Origin: Actibacterium pelagium
Lineage (GTDB): Bacteria > Pseudomonadota > Alphaproteobacteria > Rhodobacterales > Rhodobacteraceae
Reading direction: 5' to 3'
Length of the DNA stretch: 64,000 nucleotides
NCBI RefSeq assembly: GCF_002285415.1
Contig: NZ_NSBU01000004.1
Coordinates: 822,001 to 886,000 of the forward strand
Shown: in pieces, positions 33,420 through 43,066 of the stretch
Layout: every line of letters begins with the position of its first letter
Position numbering within the stretch: the first letter of the stretch is position 1
Program-made: the position numbers and the translations under genes
The notes under the pieces: generated by a model
The model's database searches: none
Told to the model about the DNA's origin: nothing
The model's input: only the letters and a program-made list of their open reading frames with translations

Positions 33420-35573
33420 CTATGGTTTCGCGGTGACCAGAATTTTGCTGTCCAGCGATAGGATCGTGCTGTTGCCGTTGGCGTTCTCCTCGCGCAGAGC
33501 TTCGGCATAACCGCTGGCCGATTCCGTGGTCGGGCGCAGGCCGTCGAAAAGCGGTTTGTCAGAATGCAGAACGATGATCTTGCTTTTGCCTAGTGTGCTG
33601 TCATCCACGCGGAAAGCCAGTTTGGCAGCCGAGTCGACCTCGGAAATGGCATAGGCAACCCGGACGGGCAGCGGTCCGGTGTTGTCGCCCCGCAGGCCCG
33701 CGACAGAGTTGTCAGTTCGGTTCAGATTCGGCAGCAGGTGGAACACGTTGCCCGATACATCCAGCACCGAAACCGACAGGAAGCCGTCCTGAACAGACGG
33801 TGGAACCATCACATCAATCACCGGGTTTTCGCCCACGAAGAAACGTCCGGATGCGTTCGGGTCCAGCGTATCACCGAAGCGGAATTCGATATCAATCGCG
33901 CTGTCGGGCGCGTTGGGCAGGAAGCTTTCGATCAGACAAAGCGTGGGGTTCAGGATCTCGGTGTCGATCTTGATGCTGCGGTCCCCGGCTATGGCGCGCA
34001 GACTGTCGAAAAGCGCGGTACGGGTGACGGTGTCAGCAAGGCGACCCGTGACGGTGATCGTATCGTCCAGCCCATAACCGACCGAGGGCAGGCCGGGCAG
34101 GGACAGAGGCCCACAATCGGCATGCTGCGCCAGAACTGGAGAAACCATTTGCGGGGTCACAAGCAAAGGCCCAAGAATGATATTGGCCGTTCCCTGCAAG
34201 GCGCCGGGCAATCCGCCCGCGAAAGTGCCTTTGATCGAGGCATGCAGGTCGCGGTCATTCACCACGGCCTGAACATTCGCGGCATTGCCTTCAACCACGA
34301 CTTTCCATTCGTCTGCGGGCGCGATCGCATTCAGAACCGTCACCACGTCCTGCCCCCATGTCTCAGCAATTTCGCCGGTGGCCAGAGTTAGGTTGATGTC
34401 GCCTTGCAACGCCTCAATCGGGGCAGAGATGGCGGCTTCGATCTCTTCCGTCGGGGCATTGCCCGACACAGAGGCGGAGCCGGAAACGGGGCGCTCCGCC
34501 AAGAGCAGGTAAGGGTCGGCAACCGGCAGTTTGGGGCCGCCAATGAAGCCGCCAAAATAAGCCCCGGCACCGGCGCCCGCGATGACCAAAACGGCCAGCG
34601 CCGCGATCAGTCCGCCAGAGGATTTCTTTTCCTTGGAAACGGGTTTGGGCTGGGACTGTTTCGGAGACTCGGCAGGCGCACTTGGTTTGACGGTTGTCGC
34701 TGCAATCACTGTGGCGTCGTCCAGAAGGTCATCGACCGCCGCCATGACCACGCCGCCATCCAGCATGTTCAGAACCTCGTCCACGCTTTGGGCACGTGTG
34801 GCGGGGTTCGGGTCGGTCATCTTGTCGATGATCGCCTTCAAAGGCTCAGGAACACCCGAGGTATCGAGCGGCTGCGACTTGTTCTGTACAACCTCCATCG
34901 GGTTGCCGCCCACATCGGGTTTCTTGCCGCGGAAGTTCGCCAGAAGCAGAGCGCCAAGCGAATAGATGTCCGAACGCGCATCGGTCTGACCGCTTAGCTG
35001 TTCGGGTGCGGCATAGGCGTATTTCCCTGCAAATTCATTGCCAACAATGGTTTCCGCGCCAGGGTTGGTGTCTTTCGCGATGCCGAAGTCGATGATTACC
35101 GCTTGCGCCGGATCGCCACCCCGCAGGATGATATTATCCGGTGACAGATCGCGATGGACGATATTCTTGGCATGGGCCACCTGCAAGCCTTCGCACACGC
35201 GTCGGCATATGGTTAGCAGGTCGTCAATCGGCATCGGGCCCTGCTTAAGCTTGTTGTCCAGCGCCGGGCCCTCGATATAGTCCATCAGCAGATAGACGTG
35301 GCCTTCGGGCGTGCGGTGGTTTTCGGAATACCGGACAATCGCATCGTGACGGATATCACGGATGTCTTCTTCGCGCGTCAGCAAGACGAGATAATCGTCA
35401 TTTGCCGACAGCTCAGCTTTCAGAACTTTCAGCGCCACAAGCCGGCCCGAAATCTCGGAACGGGCGCGATAGACCTCTGATGTGCCGCCCCGCCCGAGGA
35501 TGGCTTCGATCCGATATGTGTTGTTCAGCAAATCACCGGGTTGAAAGGTATCACCCGGAAGAGACTCGGTCAT
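33420..35573 (-). CDS. Transmembrane serine/threonine protein kinase with extracytoplasmic domains
   Basis: A 717-residue receptor-type kinase. The kinase domain (about 19-272) has the glycine loop ILGRGGTSEVY, Lys49 in VALKVL, HRDLSPDN (140-147) and DFG (162-164). The catalytic-loop Lys of HRDxKxxN is Ser here, a variant seen in some bacterial kinases. After a Pro/Lys-rich linker and one helix (about 320-341), the extracytoplasmic part includes a BON-like segment (VTGRLADTVTRTALFDSL) and a DUF4384-like segment (GFLSVSVLDVSGNVFHLLPN). It lies 41 bases after an OmpA-type gene on the same strand, suggesting envelope sensing. Target proteins unknown. Confidence 0.88.
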   Translation of the reverse strand: MTESLPGDTFQPGDLLNNTYRIEAILGRGGTSEVYRARSEISGRLVALKVLKAELSANDDYLVLLTREEDIRDIRHDAIVRYSENHRTPEGHVYLLMDYIEGPALDNKLKQGPMPIDDLLTICRRVCEGLQVAHAKNIVHRDLSPDNIILRGGDPAQAVIIDFGIAKDTNPGAETIVGNEFAGKYAYAAPEQLSGQTDARSDIYSLGALLLANFRGKKPDVGGNPMEVVQNKSQPLDTSGVPEPLKAIIDKMTDPNPATRAQSVDEVLNMLDGGVVMAAVDDLLDDATVIAATTVKPSAPAESPKQSQPKPVSKEKKSSGGLIAALAVLVIAGAGAGAYFGGFIGGPKLPVADPYLLLAERPVSGSASVSGNAPTEEIEAAISAPIEALQGDINLTLATGEIAETWGQDVVTVLNAIAPADEWKVVVEGNAANVQAVVNDRDLHASIKGTFAGGLPGALQGTANIILGPLLVTPQMVSPVLAQHADCGPLSLPGLPSVGYGLDDTITVTGRLADTVTRTALFDSLRAIAGDRSIKIDTEILNPTLCLIESFLPNAPDSAIDIEFRFGDTLDPNASGRFFVGENPVIDVMVPPSVQDGFLSVSVLDVSGNVFHLLPNLNRTDNSVAGLRGDNTGPLPVRVAYAISEVDSAAKLAFRVDDSTLGKSKIIVLHSDKPLFDGLRPTTESASGYAEALREENANGNSTILSLDSKILVTAKP

Positions 35574-35614
35574 GGAAACCTCGGACTAGGGACTGGATAT
35601 AACTTTACGCGGAC

Positions 35615-36379
35615 TTAGCCGAGCGCCTGGAACTCGACCCGACGGTTTTCATCCGCTCGGGGGTTGCTGGTGTTGTACGGGGCGCTTTCGCCGACACCGA
35701 TGGCCTGAAGGCGCTGTTCAGCGATGCCGCAATCGTTCACGAGGTACCGTTTCACTTCTTGTGCACGCAGCAGCGACAGTTTCTCGTTATAGGATGCAGA
35801 GCCGGAACTGTCGGTGTGGCCCACGATCTGGAAGACCGAGACATCGACATTGCGCATCACCTGACACAGGGTGGCCAACTTCGGCTTTTGGTCCGCTCTT
35901 AGCGCGGCAGAGTCGAAGTCGAAGGAAATCTGGACGTTCACCTGATCGGCTTTCTCTACCGCCACATAGGTCGGCTGAACCACAACCGGCGCCGTCATTG
36001 TCGGGATCGAGGTCGAAGGTGTCGCGGTCGGGGCGGTCGACGCAACCGTAGCTGCCGGGGCGGCGGTCACCGGGGCTGTGGCGGTAACGGTGGTGCTGGC
36101 AACGGGTGCGGATGGGGTTGCTGGAGTGGCAAGCGCTGTCGGTGCGACAGGTGTCGCAACCGCGGTGCTGCCCGCAGCTATAGAGCTGCCAGCAGAGGTG
36201 GCGGCCTCGTTGGTCACCGGTGTGGCCAGAACAAGGCCGCGGGTCTTCTGTTTCTTGAACAGAGCTTCGATTTCTTCGGCGGAAAGCTCAGACGCGTCCT
36301 GCGCGACGCTGGCCACCGGCGCGACGGCGGCCATAGCAAGGGTCAGAGACAATCCCAAGGCGTGTTTGAAAATGGGCAT
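35615..36379 (-). CDS. OmpA-family protein with low-complexity linker
   Basis: A 254-residue envelope protein: signal peptide (about 1-26, ending SVAQ/DAS), a short acidic helix (SAEEIEALFKKQKTRGL), a long Ala/Thr/Pro/Val linker (about 55-135), then the OmpA peptidoglycan-binding domain (about 145-254) with ISFDFDSAALRADQ, IVGHTDSSGSASYNEKLS and ENRRVEFQ. It is encoded upstream of the transmembrane kinase and may present or tether its signal. The linker is of the type that spans the periplasm. Confidence 0.88.
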   Translation of the reverse strand: MPIFKHALGLSLTLAMAAVAPVASVAQDASELSAEEIEALFKKQKTRGLVLATPVTNEAATSAGSSIAAGSTAVATPVAPTALATPATPSAPVASTTVTATAPVTAAPAATVASTAPTATPSTSIPTMTAPVVVQPTYVAVEKADQVNVQISFDFDSAALRADQKPKLATLCQVMRNVDVSVFQIVGHTDSSGSASYNEKLSLLRAQEVKRYLVNDCGIAEQRLQAIGVGESAPYNTSNPRADENRRVEFQALG

Positions 36380-36571
36380 GATCTTACTTTCTGTAAAAAA
36401 AGAAGAGGGATTTCTTGAAAAGAGTATACCACGGTTTGGGTTGTAACAACGATTTTGCGAGGAATGCTTAGGTAACTGTCTGCCATGTGACTTGCGTTTC
36501 GTCTGTTTGCGCCGTTTTAATTACCGTCAAAGGGCGCGGGTTCCGTCGCGCTGTAAAGATTTGAGGTTTTC

Positions 36572-37399
36572 ATGCGCGTTCTACCGGCCGTCATTCTGGC
36601 CATCGCCATCGTATTGGCCCCAGTGATCTGGCTGTTCCTGCCCAAGTTGCTGGGTCAGGAGACCTTCGACGGTCCAGCAATCGACAGCGGTGCCCGGATC
36701 GAGATCGAGCTTTTGCGCGGCCAGATTCAGGACCTCGAAGCCGAAATCGGCGACCTGCGCAGCCAACTGGGCAGCGTTCAAAGCGGGAGTGTCCCACTTA
36801 GCCCTTTAGATGAAGAGCCGGTGCGCACCGGCCCGAACACCATTCTGGATGCCTATGCTCAGGTGGTGGATATCGTTGATCGGCGCAATGTGAACCGGGG
36901 GCTCCAGGTGGCCTCGCCGGACTATCTGGAAGCTAAGCTAGGTCGCCCGCGCGAAGACCTCAACGATCAGTGTCAGGCGATGACAAATCCGGGGCTCAAG
37001 AACATCCTGTTTCTCGAACAGGTGGGTCCGATCCGCGTGAACATGCTGCGCCCGGCGATCGACTCGCTGGCCAACGTGTTCGAGAACATTCGCCGCGCCG
37101 ACCCAGACTTGTACGAGCGGATCAATACCTCTGGTTCTCTTTGCGTTCGGCGCATCCGTGGCACCACCAATCGTCTCTCTACCCACAGCTATGGGCTTGC
37201 GGTCGATCTTAATATTGACGGGCATCTGGACAATTTTGCCGATGGCAAGACTCAGCTAGGCCTGACCATACTTGCGGACTTCTTCCGCGAGGAAGGCTGG
37301 GTCTGGGGCGCGGGTTTTGGGCGTGAGGACTCGATGCATTTCGAAATCAGCCGCAGGCAGCTGGATGAGTGGCTGGCTGCCGGGATTATCGGTCAATAA
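36572..37399 (+). CDS. Membrane-anchored M15-type peptidoglycan peptidase
   Basis: A 275-residue protein with one N-terminal helix (about 7-27), a short coiled coil (about 41-70), and a C-terminal M15 domain. The zinc ligands can be read as His205 and Asp212 in STHSYGLAVDLN and His256 in DSMHFEIS. This arrangement matches M15 L,D- or D,D-peptidases that cut cell-wall cross-links or stem peptides. The gene diverges from the OmpA gene across 192 bases and precedes the S49 peptidase. Confidence 0.82.
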   Translation: MRVLPAVILAIAIVLAPVIWLFLPKLLGQETFDGPAIDSGARIEIELLRGQIQDLEAEIGDLRSQLGSVQSGSVPLSPLDEEPVRTGPNTILDAYAQVVDIVDRRNVNRGLQVASPDYLEAKLGRPREDLNDQCQAMTNPGLKNILFLEQVGPIRVNMLRPAIDSLANVFENIRRADPDLYERINTSGSLCVRRIRGTTNRLSTHSYGLAVDLNIDGHLDNFADGKTQLGLTILADFFREEGWVWGAGFGREDSMHFEISRRQLDEWLAAGIIGQ

Positions 37400-37478
37400 C
37401 GCGTTAAAGACGCAACAGGGGGTAACGTTTATCCCGCGCACCTTGTTCCGGGGTATCAGACGCTCTACATCACCTCGC

Positions 37479-38279
37479 ATGAAACGCTGGATCCCATTCC
37501 TCAAGTCCGAGCCTGTCGTGGCCGTTGTGCGCCTTCAGGGCGTGATCGCGGCCAGCCCGCGGTCGGGCGTTTTGAACGATGCAGCCCTTGCGCCGGTTCT
37601 GGAACGCGCGTTCCGCAAGCGTAAGCCTGCTGCGGTGGCTTTGGTCATCAATTCACCGGGCGGATCCCCGTCGCAATCTTCGCTCATCGCCAGTCGTATC
37701 AAGCGCCTGTCGACAGAGCTTGATGTCCCGGTCCATGCCTTCGTCGAAGATGTTGCCGCCTCGGGCGGGTATTACCTTGCGACGGCAGCGGACGAGATTT
37801 GGCTGGATAAGCATTCCATCGTGGGGTCGATCGGCGTGATTTCGGCGGGGTTTGGCTTTTCCAAGTTCATCACGCGCCACGGGATCGACCGCCGCGTCTA
37901 TACCGCGGGCAAGTCGAAATCGATGCTGGACCCGTTCAGCCCCGAAAACCCCGAGGATATTACCCGTCTGAAAGGCCTGCAGGAGCAGATCCACGAAACC
38001 TTCATCGCCCATGTCAAAGATGGTCGAGGCGATCGCCTGACAACCGAGGCCGACCTGTTCACCGGAGAGGTCTGGGTAGGCGAAAAAGCGGTCAATCTGG
38101 GTCTGGCAGACGGCACAGCCCATCTGGTGCCCAAGATGAAAGAGCTTTTCGGCGACAAGGTGCGTTTCCTTCCCTACGGTCTGCGCCGCCCGCTGTTCCA
38201 GCGCTTTGGGACGCAACTGGTGTCCAGCGTCTCGCACGGTCTGGAAGAACAGGCGCTTTGGGCGCGGTACGGGTTGTAG
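37479..38279 (+). CDS. S49-family signal peptide peptidase (SppA/SohB-like)
   Basis: A 266-residue serine peptidase with the S49 fold. The nucleophile Ser95 is in VAASGGYYLA, and the catalytic Lys is Lys145 or Lys147 in YTAGKSKSMLDPF; NSPGGSPSQS forms the oxyanion region. It lacks the long duplicated form of E. coli SppA and has no obvious transmembrane helix. It probably degrades cleaved signal peptides. ATG 37479 is chosen because the preceding open frame runs through the M15 gene. Confidence 0.88.
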   Translation: MKRWIPFLKSEPVVAVVRLQGVIAASPRSGVLNDAALAPVLERAFRKRKPAAVALVINSPGGSPSQSSLIASRIKRLSTELDVPVHAFVEDVAASGGYYLATAADEIWLDKHSIVGSIGVISAGFGFSKFITRHGIDRRVYTAGKSKSMLDPFSPENPEDITRLKGLQEQIHETFIAHVKDGRGDRLTTEADLFTGEVWVGEKAVNLGLADGTAHLVPKMKELFGDKVRFLPYGLRRPLFQRFGTQLVSSVSHGLEEQALWARYGL

Positions 38280-38280
38280 A

Positions 38281-38448
38281 ATGCTATTCAAGATCATCAC
38301 ATTTTTCCTGATTTTCATGGCCGTGCTGGCCATGTTCGGAAGATTGCGTTTTCCCAAGTTTAAGAAGGGGCTGCTGAAGCAGGGCAAATGCCGTCACTGC
38401 GGCGCCCCCAAGGTCGGCAAGGGTCCATGCCCCTGCGGAAAAGGATAA
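38281..38448 (+). CDS. Small membrane protein with zinc-ribbon motif
   Basis: A 55-residue protein starting one base after the S49 stop. One helix (about residues 4-19) is followed by basic FPKFKKGLLKQ and a Cys-rich end, CRHCGAPKVGKGPCPCGKG, with CxxC and CPC pairs that could hold one zinc. It has no recognised family. Position suggests it works with the S49 peptidase or the antiporter, which is only inference. Confidence 0.75.
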   Translation: MLFKIITFFLIFMAVLAMFGRLRFPKFKKGLLKQGKCRHCGAPKVGKGPCPCGKG

Positions 38449-38456
38449 ATACCTAA

Positions 38457-39416
38457 ATGGTTCTGGATCTTCTTCTCGTCGGGCTCGGCCTTGTAATTCT
38501 TTTGCTGGCCGGTGACGCGCTTGTCCGTGGGGCCGTAAACCTTAGTCTCCGTCTTGGCATTCCTGCCTTGATCGTCAGCCTGACCATCGTAGCCTTCGGT
38601 ACCTCAGCGCCTGAGCTGCTGATTGCGGTTCAGGCCGCGTTGGAGAACGCCCCCGGCATCGCGATGGGTAACGTGGTGGGGTCGAACACCGCCAATATCC
38701 TGTTAGTCCTTGGAGTTCCGGCGATCATTTCCGGTCTGAAGACCGACGAATGCGACACCAAGCGCAATTATCTGTTCATGATCGGGGCGTCGTTGTTGTT
38801 TTTCGCTCTGTGTTTCGTAGGTCAGTTCACTTGGCAAACGGGGTTGATCCTGCTGGCCGCTCTGGCCTTTGTCCTTTGGGACGCGGTGCATAGCGCGCGC
38901 CGTCACCGGGCCGCGGGCGACGCCAGCGCTTCTGACGAAGACGAAGAACCCGAAGGCGCTGACCCCTCGATGCCATGGTGGAAGATCATCGGCTTTTTGG
39001 CCCTTGGCCTGATCGGCCTGCCACTTGGTGCCGACCTGCTGGTCGAAAGCTCGATCGACATTGCGCGCGTTATCGGCGTCAGCGAAGCCGTGATTGGCCT
39101 GACGCTAGTTGCGGTTGGCACGTCGTTGCCGGAACTGGCGACCACGGTCATGGCTGCAATGCGCCGTCAGGCGGATGTGGCTTTGGGCAACGTGATCGGC
39201 TCGAATATGTTCAACCTGCTGGCCATCATCGGCATTGCCAGCTTTGTTGCGCCCATCCCAGTCCCGTCCGAGATGCTGCGGTTTGACCTGTGGGTCATGT
39301 TGGCCGCTTCGCTGGCGCTGGTGCCTTTCGTGTTCCTGCGTTGGAATATGACCAAGGTCTGGGGCTTTGCGCTAACCGGCCTATATGTAGCGTATGTTCT
39401 GGCGGTGCTGTTCTAA
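38457..39416 (+). CDS. Calcium/sodium antiporter (CaCA family)
   Basis: A 319-residue membrane exchanger with ten predicted helices and the two inverted alpha repeats: AFGTSAPELLIAVQ with GNVVGSNTANILLV (about 43-85) and AVGTSLPELATTV with GNVIGSNMFNLLA (about 218-262). The acidic residues in the GTS-PE motifs bind the cations. A hydrophilic, acidic loop (about 153-172) joins the halves. YrbG/CaxA-type. It probably exports Ca in exchange for Na or protons. Confidence 0.93.
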   Translation: MVLDLLLVGLGLVILLLAGDALVRGAVNLSLRLGIPALIVSLTIVAFGTSAPELLIAVQAALENAPGIAMGNVVGSNTANILLVLGVPAIISGLKTDECDTKRNYLFMIGASLLFFALCFVGQFTWQTGLILLAALAFVLWDAVHSARRHRAAGDASASDEDEEPEGADPSMPWWKIIGFLALGLIGLPLGADLLVESSIDIARVIGVSEAVIGLTLVAVGTSLPELATTVMAAMRRQADVALGNVIGSNMFNLLAIIGIASFVAPIPVPSEMLRFDLWVMLAASLALVPFVFLRWNMTKVWGFALTGLYVAYVLAVLF

Positions 39417-39425
39417 GGAGGCGTC

Positions 39426-40211
39426 ATGGCGGCAAAACGTGCATTGGTGACCGGGGCAGGAAAACGCCTTGGACGCGCCATGGCCCTGTCGCTGGCTGAC
39501 GCTGGCTTTGACCTTGCCCTGCATTACGCCTCTTCCGCGGCTGAGACAGAAGCTCTGGCCGATGAAATCCGTACCAGAGGCTGTCAGGCAGAGACGGTTC
39601 AGGCGGACCTGCTGATTGAGGCCCAGACCGCCACGGTCATTCCCGCTGCGATGCAGGCGCTTGGCGGTCCTTTGACACTGCTGGTGAACAACGCCTCGAT
39701 CTTTGAAGATGACGATCTGGACACCATGACCCGCGAAAGCTGGGACCGGCATATCGAAAGCAATCTGCGGTCTCCGGTTGCCCTGACACAGGCTTTCGCC
39801 GCCCAGGCCCCTGCGCCAGAGGTCGATGCAACGAATGAGCCGCGCGCGCAGGCCCTTGTGGTCAACATGATTGATCAGCGCGTCCGCAAACTGACCCCTG
39901 ACTTCATGTCCTACACCACCGCAAAGATGGGCCTTTGGGCCTTCACGCGAACCGCCGCCCAAGCCTTGGCCCCGAAGGTGCGCGTCAACGCCATCGGTCC
40001 CGGTCCAACCCTGAAAGCTGCGGGCCAGACAGAAGCGAATTTCATGCGCCAAAGGTCGGTGACTCCGTTGAACCGAGGCTCCAACCCTGAAGACATCTGC
40101 GCTGCGTTGCAGTATTTTATTGCCGCGCCCGCAGTGACCGGACAGCTTATCTGCGTTGATGGTGGACAGCATCTGAATTGGCAAACGCCGGATGCGATGG
40201 GGCTTGAGTAA
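39426..40211 (+). CDS. SDR oxidoreductase, pteridine-reductase-like
   Basis: A 261-residue short-chain dehydrogenase with TGAGKRLGRAMA, the TGxxxRxG cofactor motif that marks the FolM/pteridine reductase branch, NNASIF, and the YTTAK catalytic pair (about 161-165). The C-terminal GQLICVDGGQHL is typical. It may reduce dihydrofolate or dihydrobiopterin using NADPH. Nine bases after the antiporter, so likely in the same transcript. Confidence 0.85.
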   Translation: MAAKRALVTGAGKRLGRAMALSLADAGFDLALHYASSAAETEALADEIRTRGCQAETVQADLLIEAQTATVIPAAMQALGGPLTLLVNNASIFEDDDLDTMTRESWDRHIESNLRSPVALTQAFAAQAPAPEVDATNEPRAQALVVNMIDQRVRKLTPDFMSYTTAKMGLWAFTRTAAQALAPKVRVNAIGPGPTLKAAGQTEANFMRQRSVTPLNRGSNPEDICAALQYFIAAPAVTGQLICVDGGQHLNWQTPDAMGLE

Positions 40212-40513
40212 AGACATATTTAAGATGCAGCGCAGCGAAGTTGTGCACCGTGGACACCCCTGAATTACTTTTGTAACAAAAATGTAATGTTTTCAGGTGT
40301 TTGGCTGTGTGGATAATAAAATAACATTTAAAATCAATAACTTGCAAAAGCGCCTAAAAAATAGGCAATGTCAATAAAACCCCATGAATCAAGGGAAATT
40401 CGCCTCCTCCGAATAGTTCCCCCCAAACTTATCCACAGAAACAGTGGAAATGTTTTCTCTTGCCCTTGTCCAAAGATCATTGCAGCCAGAGAACGGAATC
40501 ACGGACAAGCCTT
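40212..40513. other. AT-rich 302-base intergenic region with two perfect DnaA boxes
   Basis: This gap before uvrC is far richer in A and T than its surroundings. It contains TGTGGATAA at 40308-40316 and the inverted TTATCCACA at 40429-40437, both perfect matches to the consensus DnaA box and 121 bases apart, with A/T runs such as AATAAAATAACATTTAAAATC in between (written partly). It could be a replication origin, a DnaA-controlled promoter for uvrC or a DnaA titration site. No parAB, hemE or dnaA is visible within the window. Confidence 0.55.
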
Positions 40514-42382
40514 ATGAGCGACGCTAGCGATAACAACCGACACACAGGTCATGATTGCATACAATCGTATTTGAACACGCTCGACCACTCACCGGGCGTG
40601 TATCGGATGTTGGATGCGGAAAGCCGCGTTCTGTATGTGGGTAAGGCGCGCAGCCTGAAGAACCGGGTGACGAATTACGCCAACCGCACCGGCCACAGCC
40701 CCCGTATCGCGCGGATGATCCGTGAAACCGCCTCGATGATGTTCCTGACCACCAAGACGGAAACCGAGGCGCTGCTGCTGGAACAGAACCTGATCAAGCA
40801 GTTGAAGCCGCGCTATAACGTGCTGCTGCGCGACGACAAAAGTTTCCCGAATATTCTGGTGTCCAAGGAACACGGGTACCCCCAGATCAAGAAGCACCGT
40901 GGCGCGAAGAAAGAGAAGGGCAACTACTATGGCCCCTTCGCCAGCGCAGGCGCGGTCAACCGGACCTTGAACCAGTTGCAAAAGGTCTTTCTGTTGCGCA
41001 ACTGCTCGGACGCGATGTTCGAAAGCCGGACGCGGCCTTGCCTTCTGTATCAGATCAAGCGCTGCTCGGCGCCCTGCGTCGGCAAGATCAGCGAAGCGGA
41101 CTATGCAGATCTTGTTGCCGATGCCGAAAGGTTCCTACGCGGGCGGTCTACCCGCGTTCAGGAAGAGTTGGCCGAAGAAATGGCCGCAGCGTCCGAGGCG
41201 ATGGAGTTCGAACGTGCCGCCGCCCTGCGCGACCGTATTCGCGCCCTGACGCAGGTCCAGCAGGCCCAGGGCGTCAACCCGCGCGGCGTGGCCGAGGCCG
41301 ACGTGATCGCCTTGCACATGGAAGGGGGCCAAGCCTGTGTGCAGGTCTTCTTCATCCGTGCGAACCAGAACTGGGGCAACAAAGACTTCTACCCTCGGAT
41401 CGACCGGGACACGCCCGCCGAAGAGGTCCTGCAAGCCTTCATCGGCCAATTCTACGATACCAAGGAACCACCCCGCCAGTTGATCCTGTCCCATGGGATC
41501 GAAGACGCCGACCTGATGGCGGACTTGTTGGCCGAAAAGGCGGGCCGCAAGGTTGAAATCACCGTCCCCCAACGCGGCGAGAAGATGGAGTTGGTCTCAA
41601 ACGCTGCCCGCAATGCCCGCGAAAGCCTTGGCCGCAAGATGTCCGAAAGCGCGGCGCAGTCGAAACTGCTGGCTGGTCTTGCTGAAGCCTTCGACCTTGA
41701 TGCCCCGCCGCAACGGATCGAGGTCTACGATAACTCGCATATCCAAGGCACCAACGCCGTCGGCGGCATGATCGTCTCGGGCCCCGAAGGCTTCGTAAAA
41801 AGCCAATACCGCAAATACAACATCAAGGGCACCGACCTGACGCCCGGCGACGACTTTGGCATGATGAAAGAGGTTCTGACTCGCCGCTTCCAGCGCTTGC
41901 TGAAAGAAGACCCCGATCGCGAGGGCGAGACATGGCCGGACCTGCTGCTGATCGACGGCGGTGCGGGCCAGGTCAGCGCCGTGCGCCAGATCATGGAGGA
42001 CCTCGGCGTCGAAGATATCCCCATGGTGGGCGTCGCCAAAGGTGTCGACCGCGACCACGGCAAGGAAGAGTTCCACCGCACCGGCCAACGCCCCTTCGCG
42101 TTGAGGCGCAACGATCCGGTCCTCTACTTCATCCAGCGCCTGCGGGACGAGGCCCACCGCTTTGCCATCGGCACCCACCGCGCCAAACGCGCCAAGGCCG
42201 TGGGTGCAACGCCTCTAGACGACGTCCCTGGCGTCGGCGCTACCCGCAAACGCGCCCTCTTGGCCCATTTCGGCAGCGCCAAAGCGGTCAGCCGCGCGGG
42301 GCTTGCGGACCTGAAGGCCGTCGATGGTATTTCAGACGCCTTGGCAGAAACCATCTATGGGTTCTTCCATGAACAGGGTTAA
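40514..42382 (+). CDS. uvrC: Excinuclease ABC subunit C
   Basis: A 622-residue nuclease that makes both incisions in nucleotide excision repair. Domains in order: GIY-YIG endonuclease (about 25-105, [20 protein letters not shown]), a Cys-rich region ([17 protein letters not shown]), a UVR segment binding UvrB (about 220-255), an RNase H-like endonuclease (about 395-550, [28 protein letters not shown]) and C-terminal helix-hairpin-helix pairs. ATG 40514 gives the usual N-terminal length; the TTG 40460 frame upstream is AT-poor but unlike the family. An 18-base gap leads to pgsA. Confidence 0.96.
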   Translation: MSDASDNNRHTGHDCIQSYLNTLDHSPGVYRMLDAESRVLYVGKARSLKNRVTNYANRTGHSPRIARMIRETASMMFLTTKTETEALLLEQNLIKQLKPRYNVLLRDDKSFPNILVSKEHGYPQIKKHRGAKKEKGNYYGPFASAGAVNRTLNQLQKVFLLRNCSDAMFESRTRPCLLYQIKRCSAPCVGKISEADYADLVADAERFLRGRSTRVQEELAEEMAAASEAMEFERAAALRDRIRALTQVQQAQGVNPRGVAEADVIALHMEGGQACVQVFFIRANQNWGNKDFYPRIDRDTPAEEVLQAFIGQFYDTKEPPRQLILSHGIEDADLMADLLAEKAGRKVEITVPQRGEKMELVSNAARNARESLGRKMSESAAQSKLLAGLAEAFDLDAPPQRIEVYDNSHIQGTNAVGGMIVSGPEGFVKSQYRKYNIKGTDLTPGDDFGMMKEVLTRRFQRLLKEDPDREGETWPDLLLIDGGAGQVSAVRQIMEDLGVEDIPMVGVAKGVDRDHGKEEFHRTGQRPFALRRNDPVLYFIQRLRDEAHRFAIGTHRAKRAKAVGATPLDDVPGVGATRKRALLAHFGSAKAVSRAGLADLKAVDGISDALAETIYGFFHEQG

Positions 42383-42400
42383 CCCGTTACACCTTCGCTC

Positions 42401-43066
42401 ATGACATGGAATATCCCCAATATCCTCACCGTTGGTCGCCTGCTGGCGGCCCCCGCTTTGGCGCTGGTCTATATCTTTTTCGGCGCGCCCTACGCAGACT
42501 GGGCGGCTGTGATCCTGTTTGCCGGGGCCTCGGCCACCGACTGGCTGGACGGCTATCTGGCCCGCAAGTGGAACCAGACCAGCCGTTTTGGCGCGATGCT
42601 GGACCCTATTGCCGACAAGGCGATGGTGATCACGGCGCTTTTCGTGCTGGTGGCGCTGTTTAACTTCAACTTCTGGATTGCCGTGCCCGCCGTGGCGATC
42701 TTGTTCCGCGAGGTCTTTGTCTCGGGCCTGCGGGAATTCCTTGGCGCACAGGCGGGGCTGTTGAAGGTCACCAAGCTGGCCAAGTGGAAGACCACCGTAC
42801 AGATGGTGGCGATTGCGGTGCTGCTGTCTAACGGGTTGTTCGCTCATTACGTCGGCATGGGCACCTTCGGGATGGACGGCCAGACCTTCGAAGACGTCCT
42901 GAACGGGGTGGTCGAAGGTCCCAGTGGCCTTATCTTCCAATACCGTGGCATGATCGCGTCCGAACAAGGGGGCATCTTGCTGCTGTGGATCGCGGCCGCT
43001 CTGACGCTGATCACCGGGTGGGACTATTTCCGCAAGTCGCTGCCGTTTTTGAGGGATGACGCATGA
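42401..43066 (+). CDS. pgsA: CDP-diacylglycerol-glycerol-3-phosphate 3-phosphatidyltransferase
   Basis: A 221-residue membrane enzyme making phosphatidylglycerol phosphate. The CDP-alcohol phosphotransferase motif is complete: DWLDGYLAR-(11)-GAMLDPIADK at about 47-72, with all four Asp. NIPNILTVGRLL at the N-terminus is typical of PgsA. An insertion of about 35 residues (about 150-185) lengthens the protein beyond E. coli PgsA. It overlaps moaD by four bases. Confidence 0.94.
   Translation: MTWNIPNILTVGRLLAAPALALVYIFFGAPYADWAAVILFAGASATDWLDGYLARKWNQTSRFGAMLDPIADKAMVITALFVLVALFNFNFWIAVPAVAILFREVFVSGLREFLGAQAGLLKVTKLAKWKTTVQMVAIAVLLSNGLFAHYVGMGTFGMDGQTFEDVLNGVVEGPSGLIFQYRGMIASEQGGILLLWIAAALTLITGWDYFRKSLPFLRDDA

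Noticed and set aside
36424-36436. GAGTATACCACGG, partly like the TGGTATACCA operator
   Set aside because: Only one half-site matches and the palindrome is broken; the adjacent genes are envelope genes unrelated to the catabolic island.
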